Notes: a model not told the origin generated them from the sequence alone. DNA of 63,383 bases from Clostridia bacterium DTU065 (GCA_001512545.1 LFSI01000061.1:1-63383); one strand, 5' to 3'. Shown: positions 46,373-53,216, counted from the first letter of the stretch. Translations and numbers: made by a program.

Positions 46373-46603
46373 CATCAGAGTGGGACTATTCGGCATGAAT
46401 TTGAGACTGGTCATCAGCTCGTAGAAGCGTTCTGCTTTCTTTTTGATGTTGGCTTTCTTATCGTATAGCTTGTCCGCTTCAGCGATGTTGTACGCTACGC
46501 GATAAAACATTTCTTCAGGAGTTTCAAAGGTTCCGTCATCTTTTTTTCTCAGATAACGCTTCTCTAAAACCGTTCGGGCGTTGCTGCTTAGCTCTATTGA
46601 CAA
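46373..46603 (-). CDS. nrdJ: Class II ribonucleotide reductase NrdJ, exon 1
   Basis: 77 codons, MSIELSSNARTVLEKRYL... ending MPNSPTLM just before the intron. The ETPEEMFYRVAYNIAEADKLY and LKFMPNSPTLM motifs are typical of the NrdJ N-terminal region. TTG start with AAAGGAGG at 7 nt; the frame is open to 46654. Without splicing the reading frame ends after VRQDS. Spliced, the protein is 751 aa, normal for NrdJ. Confidence 0.93.
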
Positions 46604-46627
46604 AAAAACTCCTCCTTTCGACACAGA

Positions 46628-46669
46628 AGTAGATGCTCTGTCTATATTTTCCACATTAGAGCATCTACT
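46628..46669. repeat. 12-bp perfect inverted repeat upstream of nrdJ
   Basis: AGTAGATGCTCT (46628-46639) and AGAGCATCTACT (46658-46669) flank an 18-nt AT-rich spacer in the 92-bp gap between spoIID and nrdJ. No T-run. Candidate operator or leader hairpin for nrdJ; it does not look like a pair of NrdR boxes or a cobalamin riboswitch, which would be far longer. Confidence 0.7.
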
Positions 46670-46695
46670 CCTTCTAACCTAGTTTATTCCCTTTT

Positions 46696-47733
46696 TTACC
46701 GTGCCAAAACTAGCTGAGTACCCGGATAGTAAAAGCTTAATATTTCTTTATAATCAAAACCTTCCTTTGCCATGCCGTCGGCGCCGTACTGGCTCATGCC
46801 CACTCCGTGCCCGAACCCTACCGTCTGAAAGGTGATGTAGTTGCCGTTTGCACTGACCTCAAAGGTGAAGTTGGTCGACCGCAGCCCGAGCTTTGTGCGC
46901 ACATCAACGCCTCTAACCACCGTGCTGCCGATCTGAACGAGTTCAACCCGCCCCGAGCGGTTGCGCGAAAGGATTTTAATAGGGCTTGCAGTTGGGTCGG
47001 GGTTGGACCACGGTTCAAGGAGAGTTGCAGCAGCAAAGACCTCGGGGCCTTGAGGCAAGTTCCTGGCCAAAACCAAGTTTTTTACATCCAAGCTTACTCC
47101 AAACGCCTTCTCCAGCTCTGCAATGCTTACGGTTTTTGCATCGGTGTAGCGTGGGGAATGTTTGTCGTAGGGGTTGGGTTTGGCTTTTAAATAAGGATAG
47201 TATGCGCCAAAAACCGCCGTACTGTCTTCAGTGTACGGACCTGCGGTGGAGTAGTACAGAGCTTCGATTAAGGCTCCATCGTAAACCAGGACCTCTCCTT
47301 TGGTGCTGTAAACCGCATCCCTGATCTTCTTCTCGTATTGCGCAAAGTCGTCCTGCCACTTCTGCTTGCGCTCGTCCTCCGACAACCAGGCTTGCCCTTC
47401 CTGAGGCAGGTTGGTAATGTCAGCGTTTTCCGGGTAGGGAGAACCGGTCCTGGCTATCCTTTCCAGCCGCTTGAGCGTATAAGTCCTCGCAGCTACGGCC
47501 TGGCTCTTAAGCGCTTCTGCGTGAAACGAAGCGGGCATCTCCGCAGCCACTACTCCAACCAGGTATTCTTCCAGATCCAGTTCTAAAAGGCCCTTGCCGT
47601 AGACATACAGCCGGACTTTTCTGTCCAAAAGGGCTCTTTCTTTCTTCGTTCCTACCGCCAGCACAATGCAGCAGATTAACAAGACGCCTACTGCAAACCA
47701 AACTGCAGTTAAAACGGCATTTCTCTTATCCAA
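46696..47733 (-). CDS. spoIID: Stage II sporulation protein D (peptidoglycan lytic transglycosylase)
   Basis: 345 aa with an N-terminal membrane anchor (about 8-27). The SpoIID domain shows EYLVGVVAAEMPASFHAEALKSQAVAARTYTL (with the catalytic Glu) and the C-terminal GFGHGVGMSQYGADGMAKEG. With SpoIIP and SpoIIM it strips peptidoglycan during engulfment. Length equals B. subtilis SpoIID (about 340 aa). Related Lyt/SpoIID-like proteins also occur outside sporulation, so the exact ortholog is not certain. Confidence 0.9.
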   Translation of the reverse strand: MDKRNAVLTAVWFAVGVLLICCIVLAVGTKKERALLDRKVRLYVYGKGLLELDLEEYLVGVVAAEMPASFHAEALKSQAVAARTYTLKRLERIARTGSPYPENADITNLPQEGQAWLSEDERKQKWQDDFAQYEKKIRDAVYSTKGEVLVYDGALIEALYYSTAGPYTEDSTAVFGAYYPYLKAKPNPYDKHSPRYTDAKTVSIAELEKAFGVSLDVKNLVLARNLPQGPEVFAAATLLEPWSNPDPTASPIKILSRNRSGRVELVQIGSTVVRGVDVRTKLGLRSTNFTFEVSANGNYITFQTVGFGHGVGMSQYGADGMAKEGFDYKEILSFYYPGTQLVLAR

Positions 47734-47923
47734 AACCAGCTTCCCCTTCCTTGTTTTGGAAATACCTCTCTACACTCTACTTAACCATAATATGCATTGA
47801 GCTGCAAAGTGGTACAAAGAGATTTCCGGGGTCCCAAAAACTTAAGTATAGCCAAGTCCAATGCCAGTGGGAGTCTGTTGGGACACCCGCTGGGTCTTTT
47901 GCCATGCGCTGCCCTAAAAGTAA

Positions 47924-47966
47924 AGGGATGCAGGAGTGGCGCCTAAAGCCTTGTCTCTGCATCCCT
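47924..47966 (-). terminator. Terminator after the PfpI-family gene
   Basis: On the minus strand AGGGATGCAG and CTGCATCCCT form a perfect 10-bp stem with a 23-nt loop, followed by TTACTTTT. Loop is long, so efficiency is uncertain. Confidence 0.65.
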
Positions 47967-48004
47967 CAGTTTGGGCATCTCTTTATTCTACTTACAGCAG
48001 CAGT

Positions 48005-48523
48005 TTACTTTTGCAGCGCCTCGAGCGCTTCCATTACGGCTTTGGCAAAGTCTCTTGCTGCCGCTGGACCGTTTCCGGTAACGATCCTTTCATCAACTTC
48101 AACGGGGTTCCCTGTATAGAAGGCTCCCCCTTTGACCAAGTCGTTCTCACCGTCAGGGTAGACTGTTGCTTTCTTCCCCTGAAGGAGACCGGCTCTACTC
48201 AGAATCACCGGAGCGATGCAGATCGCAGAAACGATCTTTCCGTTTCTGTAAGCCTCTCTGGCTAGCCCGTGGGCTATAGGCGAATCGAAGTATTCGCTTG
48301 ATCCTCCGCCCCCAACAAAAACCAGAGCGTCGAAGTCGTCGGTTGTCAGTTCTTTGAAATCTATGTCAGGTGTGACCTTAGCCCCAAAGCGGCCGGTGCA
48401 TTCTCCGAGCGTTGATGAAGCGGTAATAACTTCGTGGCCGTTCTTCAGGAACTCCTCTTTCGGATGGAGGTACTCCTCATCGCGAAACTCACTTTTTGCT
48501 ATAATCATCGCTATCTTTGCCAC
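48005..48523 (-). CDS. DJ-1/PfpI family protein
   Basis: 172 aa. DJ-1/PfpI fold with the nucleophile-elbow Cys in SAICIAPVILSRAGLLQGKKAT (about residue 100) and Glu/His partners. It contains VFVGGGGSSEYFDSPIAHGLAREAYRNGK. Members are glyoxalase III, deglycase-like or proteases; activity cannot be decided here. Monocistronic with its own terminator. Confidence 0.9.
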   Translation of the reverse strand: MAKIAMIIAKSEFRDEEYLHPKEEFLKNGHEVITASSTLGECTGRFGAKVTPDIDFKELTTDDFDALVFVGGGGSSEYFDSPIAHGLAREAYRNGKIVSAICIAPVILSRAGLLQGKKATVYPDGENDLVKGGAFYTGNPVEVDERIVTGNGPAAARDFAKAVMEALEALQK

Positions 48524-48619
48524 ATGATCGCCCCCTACATCTTATTTTGTACTTCTTGTTCCATTTTCCCCTTCCCGTTCTTTTGAAACTCTCGGGAACT
48601 CGCATTCCAGAATTTGCCA

Positions 48620-48648
48620 GAATAAAACCGGCAAAAAAAGTCATGATA
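48620..48648 (+). promoter_or_regulatory. Sigma-G-like promoter of small RNA A
   Basis: GAATA (48620-48624), 17-bp spacer, CATGATA (48642-48648), matching the sigma-G consensus GMATR-N17/18-CATNNTA. The conserved RNA block starts 5 nt downstream, where transcription would begin. Confidence 0.6.
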
Positions 48649-48652
48649 ATAC

Positions 48653-48735
48653 TGAGGCGCTAATCAATATGCTTGTTTGTTGATTGGTTGCCTGCACACC
48701 CACAGGTTTTTCAACCTGTGGGTTGCTCTTTTTTA
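48653..48735 (+). ncRNA. Small RNA A, paralog of the RNA at 51972
   Basis: About 80 nt starting TGAGGC and ending in a rho-independent terminator: CCCACAGGTT (48699-48708), TTTC loop, AACCTGTGGG (48713-48722), then CTTTTTT. The 54 nt from TGAGGC to CCCACAGG align without gaps to 51972-52025 with 41 identities, including the single-stranded block TTGATTG-N-TTGCCT. No protein frame is conserved. Sporulation small RNAs such as csfG come to mind; not verified. Confidence 0.75.
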
Positions 48736-48822
48736 TCTATTATAGCACTTTGCTGCAAAAAAAAGACATCTCCTGCAAAACGTTTCCAGTGGGCCTTTGC
48801 TTTGATGTGGTCAGGAGCAGAC

Positions 48823-48862
48823 AAAAAAGCAGCTGATGCGTTTTTCGCGTCCGCTGCTTTTT
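48823..48862. terminator. Bidirectional terminator after the beta-rich membrane-anchored protein gene
   Basis: AAAAAAGCAGC and GCTGCTTTTT form the outer stem and GATGCG/CGCGTC the inner stem. Ts follow on both strands. It lies 4 bp past the stop at 48867 on the minus strand and would also end readthrough of small RNA A. Confidence 0.8.
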
Positions 48863-48866
48863 GCCT

Positions 48867-49853
48867 TTACATGGAAACAAATGGAGAGTACAACCGCAAG
48901 ATGCCGCCCTGGGTTTTTAACGTCTGCTCTTTGGCATCCTTGCCCCGTACGTAGCTGAAGTTCGGTCCTTCTGCACCCACAACGTTTGTGGAGATCTCTG
49001 TGCCCGTAGTCTCAACTAAGAGCTCAGCGTCTGTGCGGAGCATTTTTATCGTGACTTCAGATTCTTCGGCAGTTATGCGAGAAAAATGGTCTCCCAGTTC
49101 GAGATAAGCGTTGGTTCCCTCCAGGTGTAAACCGAGGTTGTTTTCAGTTCTCCTCACTCTGAGGGTGCCGCCTTTAACCGTAAGGTCCACTTCGTCGACG
49201 TACTCGAGACTCACCGTAGAGTTCTGCGCATTCCCCTTTACAAGTGCCACTGAGCTTACATTGACAACCGTCTCTGTTGCATCCAGTATGATTTGATCCT
49301 TCTTGGCCTCAGCTTGGGCTATCTCCAGCTGGCACCGAGTGGTCTCGATGATCTCCGGAGTTGAGTTTGTCAGTTGGACATAGGAATCTGCTGCCTTTAT
49401 TTTACCGGTCTTCACATCTGTTAGACTCAGATATGAGCTTCTTGCGTCTATCTCCGCTACGTTGACGCTTACGTAAACCGACGCACCGTAAGCGGTGACT
49501 TGGGGAAGGATTGCCTCGGGCAGGCTGACCGTAGCAACGCTTCCTTCTAGAACCTTCAGAACTATCCCGTCTTCGCTCCGAACCACGCTGACCGCATCTT
49601 CGGATTGAGCGGTAACTGTCAGGGACTTTTTCTTGGTAGGTTCAAGGTTAAGCCTGCTCTCATCAACTTCTATAAAGAACCTCTCGCCCTCTTCAATCTC
49701 GATGGTCTGAGTTTGCATCTCCGAGCGTGCGGAGAGGTCTACTTCCACCATGCTCTCGAAGAACCTCAGAAAAGGTTCGTTTATCTTGAAATCCAAGATC
49801 ATGACTGCAGTAAGAACGAGCATAACTGCAATTAAGCCAAATCGTTTGATCAT
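48867..49853 (-). CDS. Membrane-anchored beta-rich protein of unknown function (DUF4097-like)
   Basis: 328 aa: an N-terminal membrane helix (about 5-22), then an extracytoplasmic domain of short beta strands rich in Val, Thr, Ser and Glu (IKAADSYVQLTNSTPEI, NSTVSLEYVDEVDLTVKGG, LHLEGTNAYLELGDHFSRITAEESEVTIKM) that looks like a DUF4097/adhesin-type beta helix. No catalytic motif. It is the last gene of the GntR-ABC operon, 11 bp after the permease, so it may be the surface partner or sensor of that transporter. Confidence 0.7.
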   Translation of the reverse strand: MIKRFGLIAVMLVLTAVMILDFKINEPFLRFFESMVEVDLSARSEMQTQTIEIEEGERFFIEVDESRLNLEPTKKKSLTVTAQSEDAVSVVRSEDGIVLKVLEGSVATVSLPEAILPQVTAYGASVYVSVNVAEIDARSSYLSLTDVKTGKIKAADSYVQLTNSTPEIIETTRCQLEIAQAEAKKDQIILDATETVVNVSSVALVKGNAQNSTVSLEYVDEVDLTVKGGTLRVRRTENNLGLHLEGTNAYLELGDHFSRITAEESEVTIKMLRTDAELLVETTGTEISTNVVGAEGPNFSYVRGKDAKEQTLKTQGGILRLYSPFVSM

Positions 49854-49864
49854 CTCTCTCCCCC

Positions 49865-50548
49865 CTAGATTGCCGGTTCGTTATCCCAAAGTTTTCCGTT
49901 GATAAACAACAGCGCTACTGAAACTGCCAAAACCGCAAGGATAAACCCACTGCTTACGTAGCTGCCTGACGTTCCTGCTATGGCAAAGTCCGGCAGAAAC
50001 TCAAAGACTTTAGCCACAAGAGGGACGATCCGAATTACAAGATAGAAGGTGAGAACGAAGGCCCAGAAGCTGAATGCACTTCTGAACTTGGCTACGTAGT
50101 TGGCTATAAGGTAAGAAAACTGCATCAAGACTATGCCGAAAAATGGTGCAAGGAGGAAAAACGCCGCTTCCAAAATGCCTGTGTCGCTAAACAAGAACAC
50201 AGTGTCTCCCTCGCCCACAATGAATCTGAAGTAAAGGGCACACCAAAAAACAAGATACAGCACATAGCTGGACATCAGCCAGCCAATTTTTACCAAGAGG
50301 TGAACATATCCGGGGACAGGGAGGCTTTTTTTGATGTAGATGGTGTTGTTTTTCCGTTCCTTCGCAAGAGGGCTCGTGCAGAGAATGCCATAGGCGAAGA
50401 TGGAGAGGATCAATGGAAAACTGAAGAGCTCTTCCGGAAACAGACCGAAATTCATCAGGACTTTAACTGCAATCGTTCCCACTATCATCAGCAGCCAGTA
50501 AAAGCCGTTTTCGCGCCATTCATGCAGATACAGCTTCCAAGAAATCAT
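49865..50548 (-). CDS. ABC transporter permease (ABC-2 type)
   Basis: 227 aa with about six membrane helices and no soluble domain. Overlaps the ATPase gene by 4 bp. Partner of the ATPase in a YtrA/BcrA-like exporter for antibiotics, lipids or wall intermediates; substrate unknown. Confidence 0.82.
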   Translation of the reverse strand: MISWKLYLHEWRENGFYWLLMIVGTIAVKVLMNFGLFPEELFSFPLILSIFAYGILCTSPLAKERKNNTIYIKKSLPVPGYVHLLVKIGWLMSSYVLYLVFWCALYFRFIVGEGDTVFLFSDTGILEAAFFLLAPFFGIVLMQFSYLIANYVAKFRSAFSFWAFVLTFYLVIRIVPLVAKVFEFLPDFAIAGTSGSYVSSGFILAVLAVSVALLFINGKLWDNEPAI

Positions 50549-51231
50549 AAGTATACCTCCTCCAAAAGCCTTTTAAGAGAAGAACTCTCTCGCAGGGATT
50601 CCATATGACCTTGCCACTTGATCTGACCTTTCTCCAGCAGGACTACTTCGTCGAAAAGGCCTTCCGATTCAAACACCTCGTGGGTCGAAAGGATGATGCT
50701 TTGGTTTGCCGGATCGAACTCTCTAGCGATGGCTTTGATAATGGTGTCTCTGGACAGAGGGTCGATACCGGAAAGAGGTTCGTCTAGAAGGAGCAGCGGA
50801 GCTCTTCTGGATAGTGTAAGAACAAGTTTCAGACGAACCCGCATACCTTTGGAAAAGCTTCTGATAACCTGATTTCGCTCTAGCGCAAGCTCCTCGAGAA
50901 GAGCTTCTGCCCTCTGGGTGTCGAAATCCTTAAAACAGCTTTTGTAGAAGTTTAGAACATCAATTACTCGGTGACTCTGATAAAAAGGATCGATTTCAGG
51001 AAGATACGCTACCTGGTTTTTGGTCCTGACGCCCACTTTTTGTCCGTCCACGAGAATCTTCCCTGAATCTACAGGAATCAGTCCGGCAATTGCTTTGAGC
51101 AGCGTGGATTTCCCTGAACCGTTGGGACCGAGAAGTCCGATGATCTTTCCCCGGTCTAGTTCGTAAGAGAAACCCCGCAATGCAGGCTTGCCAAAATAGG
51201 TCTTAGTTACATCTGTAGCTGTAAGCAGCAT
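50545..51231 (-). CDS. ABC transporter ATP-binding protein
   Basis: 228 aa. Walker A GLLGPNGSGKSTLLKAI, Q-loop LPEID, signature SFSKGMRVRL (SKGM in place of LSGGQ, usual in BcrA/YtrB-type ATPases), Walker B LLLLDEPLSGIDP and H-loop STHE. The ATG at 51231 overlaps the GntR stop and follows GGTGGAG; an upstream in-frame extension lies inside gntR. Confidence 0.93.
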   Translation of the reverse strand: MLLTATDVTKTYFGKPALRGFSYELDRGKIIGLLGPNGSGKSTLLKAIAGLIPVDSGKILVDGQKVGVRTKNQVAYLPEIDPFYQSHRVIDVLNFYKSCFKDFDTQRAEALLEELALERNQVIRSFSKGMRVRLKLVLTLSRRAPLLLLDEPLSGIDPLSRDTIIKAIAREFDPANQSIILSTHEVFESEGLFDEVVLLEKGQIKWQGHMESLRESSSLKRLLEEVYL

Positions 51232-51232
51232 C

Positions 51233-51607
51233 TTACTCCACCCCTTTTTCCAGTGCTTTTTCCAAGAGTTCTTTGATTTCACTGTGGCTCAGCCCCAGCT
51301 CAGACATTTCCGTGAGAAACTCACCTAGTGCTCTTTCAGCCAGGTCTTTCTGCAGCTCTTTGATGGAAATGGTGCTGCTGACGAAGGTACCCTGGCCTCG
51401 CAGCGTTTCAGCGATTTTGGTGTCTTCCAGTTCTCTGTATGCTCGTTGAACGGTATTGGGATTTACACTCATGATTGCAGCCAGCTCCCTTTGCGAAGGT
51501 AGTTTTTCACCGGGTTTGAGGTCCCCACGCACAATGCGCTTTTTGATCTCATCGATGATCTGCAGATAGATGGGCCTTTCTGGGTTAAACTCCAAGTTTA
51601 CCACCAC
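51233..51607 (-). CDS. GntR-family regulator, YtrA subfamily
   Basis: 124 aa: winged helix with RPIYLQIIDEIKKRIVRGDLKPGEKLPSQRELAAIMSVNPNTVQRAYRELEDTKIAETLRGQGTFV, then a short C-terminal helical tail typical of YtrA rather than a full ligand domain. YtrA repressors control the ABC genes next to them; here the gene leads the operon, with a perfect promoter and an imperfect palindrome at the transcription start. Confidence 0.93.
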   Translation of the reverse strand: MVVNLEFNPERPIYLQIIDEIKKRIVRGDLKPGEKLPSQRELAAIMSVNPNTVQRAYRELEDTKIAETLRGQGTFVSSTISIKELQKDLAERALGEFLTEMSELGLSHSEIKELLEKALEKGVE

Positions 51608-51608
51608 C

Positions 51609-51632
51609 AGTGCATTAGTTGACTAGTACACT
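51609..51632. promoter_or_regulatory. Candidate YtrA-type operator
   Basis: AGTGCATTAGT (51609-51619) and ACTAGTACACT (51622-51632) form an imperfect palindrome (9 of 11 positions), resembling GTGTAxTA...TACAC operators of YtrA repressors. It sits between the -10 and the gntR start, so binding would block transcription: autoregulation, inferred. Confidence 0.6.
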
Positions 51633-51635
51633 ATG

Positions 51636-51664
51636 ATTGTAGGCAAAGCTGCAGCGGCTGTCAA
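51636..51664 (-). promoter_or_regulatory. Sigma-A promoter of the gntR-ABC operon
   Basis: Minus strand: TTGACA (51664-51659), 17-bp spacer, TACAAT (51641-51636). Near-consensus. Confidence 0.85.
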
Positions 51665-51706
51665 GGGGATCTGTGCACAATTTTTAAATACTGCCGTTTA
51701 AAAAGC

Positions 51707-51746
51707 AAAAAAGCCCTCAAATAGCAGCTGCTTGCGTGATTTAAGG
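51707..51746 (-). terminator. Terminator for a minus-strand transcript
   Basis: On the minus strand CCTTAAAT and ATTTGAGG enclose AGCAGCTGCT; GGGCTTTTTTGC follows. It is 13 bp beyond the stop of the 87-aa frame at 51759-52022 and just upstream of the gntR promoter, so something on the minus strand to its right is transcribed. Confidence 0.7.
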
Positions 51747-51758
51747 ACATCACCGTTT

Positions 51759-52022
51759 TTATGGACGCTGCTTCACATCGCTCAAAAACCGTTTGATCGC
51801 AGCCACGAGAGCTTTATGATTCCCCTTCGTTCCTCTCTCCTGCTGCATACTAGACAGCGAACGCCCTTTACGTCCCACCGCACCACGCTCCTCGCAAGTA
51901 GTACGGTTTACCCACCTTTTCATACCAAAATCTACCAGTATAATCGCTGTGGCAGTGGTTATCATAACTAATGAGGCAGCAGTCACTATGCAGAATTTTT
52001 GATTGCTTGCCTTCATACCCAC
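51759..52022 (-). CDS. Possible small membrane-anchored basic protein opposite small RNA B
   Basis: 87 aa from GTG (or ATG at 52016): a membrane helix near residues 10-32 (FCIVTAASLVMITTATAIILV) then a basic tail. No good SD. It overlaps small RNA B on the opposite strand. The terminator 13 bp after its stop supports a transcript, but the frame could be incidental. No family recognised. Confidence 0.35.
   Translation of the reverse strand: MGMKASNQKFCIVTAASLVMITTATAIILVDFGMKRWVNRTTCEERGAVGRKGRSLSSMQQERGTKGNHKALVAAIKRFLSDVKQRP
51938..51966 (+). promoter_or_regulatory. Sigma-F-like promoter of small RNA B
   Basis: GTATA (51938-51942), 14-bp spacer, GGTTATCATA (51957-51966), close to the sigma-F consensus GYWTA-N15-GGNNANANTA with two deviations. 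The RNA block begins 5 nt downstream. Confidence 0.5.
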
Positions 52023-52053
52023 AGGTCTTTTGACCTGTGGGTTTATTTTTTTT
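51972..52053 (+). ncRNA. Small RNA B, paralog of the RNA at 48653
   Basis: About 80 nt: TGAGGC start, TTGATTGCTTGCCT block and a terminator CCCACAGGTC, TTTT, GACCTGTGGG (52018-52041) followed by TTTATTTTTTTT. Gap-free alignment to RNA A with 41 of 54 identities before the hairpin. The two terminator stems differ by a compensatory pair (GGTT/AACC versus GGTC/GACC), which supports selection for structure. No conserved reading frame. Confidence 0.75.
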
Positions 52054-52098
52054 GCACCGAAAAGCCTACCATTCCATTTACTACCAGACTACAGACAG

Positions 52099-52127
52099 TT
52101 GCCCTTTGCAGAGTTCGGGTATATAAT
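52099..52127 (+). promoter_or_regulatory. Sigma-A promoter of the imuB-like/dnaE2 cassette
   Basis: TTGCCC (52099-52104), 17-bp spacer, TATAAT (52122-52127). Transcription should start near 52134, beside the LexA box. Confidence 0.8.
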
Positions 52128-52135
52128 AATATACA

Positions 52136-52149
52136 CAAACATATGTTCG
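52136..52149 (+). promoter_or_regulatory. LexA (DinR) box
   Basis: CAAACATATGTTCG matches the Gram-positive consensus CGAACATATGTTCG at 13 of 14 positions. It overlaps the expected transcription start and lies 19 bp before the imuB-like start, so LexA bound here would block initiation. This marks the cassette as SOS-controlled. Confidence 0.85.
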
Positions 52150-52167
52150 CTATAGAGGTGACCTGCT

Positions 52168-53010
52168 TTGTTTTCCTACTTACTTACTGCTCCATCTCTA
52201 GAAAAACGCTATAAGGTCTACTGCAAAACACCCTTCTTCCGCGAAGAGCTCTCCGGCTATGCAATGATGCTCGGCGAAACCAGCAAGGACGAACTTCTGG
52301 ACTGGGGCAGGCAGCTTGGAGGCTGCCTCAGCGTGGCCGAAAATTTGTTGATTGCCAAAGCCATTGCGCTTTTTCAAAATAAGTCCGGGCTTTTTTGGGC
52401 AAATTCTAGAACCGCCTTTTATAAACTTCCCGTTTACTACCTCTGGCCTGTTGCAACGAAAACTCTCGATGACTTCTTTGAAACAGGCTTCACCACAATT
52501 GGCTCTCTGCAAGAAATTCCCCTAGAATCTCTGGAAGGCCGCTTAGGAGAAGAAGGCAAAAAAATCTACAACTACTGCAGGGGTATCGACCATACGCAGA
52601 TTCGGCCTAATCCTCCGTTCTTTGAGAAAGTCTTCCGCAGCAAAGATCCGGACCAAGTTCTTTTGTCCCTCATGCGGGAGCTCCCCAAGCATGCTAAAAG
52701 CATTTGGCTCACTTCAGAAAAAAGCAGCATCGAACTGTGCCAGGACAAAATCGGCAGGCTCTCTCTGTCTCTAGCCCTAAAAGCTCTTTTCCCCTGGGAA
52801 ACTCTAACCTGCCTGGTTTGGGAAATGCCCAAGGCCCATCAAAAAAGTCTTTTTGACTTCAGCCTTCCAGACGTGGTTCAAAGCCTTCTGGACCAAGAGA
52901 AAAACCTGACCCTTGGCATCTCCGTCAGCCGCCGCGAAAAAGTGCGTAGATCCAACTTCATCTGGGGGTATGGAAGTGGCTCATATCTGGGAAAAACCCA
53001 TAGCAATTAA
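52168..53010 (+). CDS. ImuB-like, reduced Y-family polymerase homolog
   Basis: 280 aa, TTG start with GAGGTG at 7 nt. Residues about 60-85 (SVAENLLIAKAIALF) resemble the end of a Y-family palm; 88-150 (LPVYYLWPVATKTLDDFFETGFTTIGSLQEIPLESLEGRLGEEGKKIYNYCRGID) is the HhH thumb region of DinB/ImuB; the C-terminal part fits a little finger. Residues 225-229 are QKSLF, a clamp-binding pentapeptide. About 90 palm residues with the catalytic acids are missing, so it cannot polymerise. ImuB adapters link DnaE2 to the clamp in SOS mutagenesis. Its end overlaps the DUF6504 gene. Confidence 0.7.
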   Translation: MFSYLLTAPSLEKRYKVYCKTPFFREELSGYAMMLGETSKDELLDWGRQLGGCLSVAENLLIAKAIALFQNKSGLFWANSRTAFYKLPVYYLWPVATKTLDDFFETGFTTIGSLQEIPLESLEGRLGEEGKKIYNYCRGIDHTQIRPNPPFFEKVFRSKDPDQVLLSLMRELPKHAKSIWLTSEKSSIELCQDKIGRLSLSLALKALFPWETLTCLVWEMPKAHQKSLFDFSLPDVVQSLLDQEKNLTLGISVSRREKVRRSNFIWGYGSGSYLGKTHSN

Positions 53011-53203
53011 AGACAACAGTTTTGTGTTTAGAAACGTCCGCTACACCATCGTTGCAGAGCTGGACAGCTGGTGTGAAAGCGGAGCCTGGTGGCATGGAGA
53101 GCCGGTGCTGTACTTTTCTCTGGTGAAAACGGACCCTGAAGGGCTTTTTGAAATAGCGTACACCCCTACTAAAGAAGCGCTCTTATATCAGAGTTTTGAC
53201 TAA
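52970..53203 (+). CDS. DUF6504-like protein of DnaE2/ImuB cassettes
   Basis: 77 aa: EKPIAIKDNSFVFRNVRYTIVAELDSWCESGAWWHGEPVLYFSLVKTDPEGLFEIAYTPTKEALLYQSFD. The F-x-NVRY, LDSWxxxGAWW and Y-F-x-V pattern matches small DUF6504 proteins next to dnaE2 and imuB in actinobacteria. It overlaps the imuB-like gene by 41 bp in the +1 frame and its ATG has only GGGGGT directly upstream, so it depends on coupling, or the two were once fused. Thirteen bp before dnaE2. Confidence 0.65.
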   Translation: MEVAHIWEKPIAIKDNSFVFRNVRYTIVAELDSWCESGAWWHGEPVLYFSLVKTDPEGLFEIAYTPTKEALLYQSFD

Positions 53204-53216
53204 AGGAGATTGTATT

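Noticed and set aside
46604-46695. Cobalamin riboswitch upstream of B12-dependent nrdJ
   Set aside because: The gap is only 92 bp and has no B12-box; only an inverted repeat is present.
47820-47920. T-box-like leader (GGGTCCC, GGGACACCC...GGGTC) near spoIID
   Set aside because: Short GC-rich palindromes only; no specifier loop or T-box sequence, and orientation does not fit a downstream gene.
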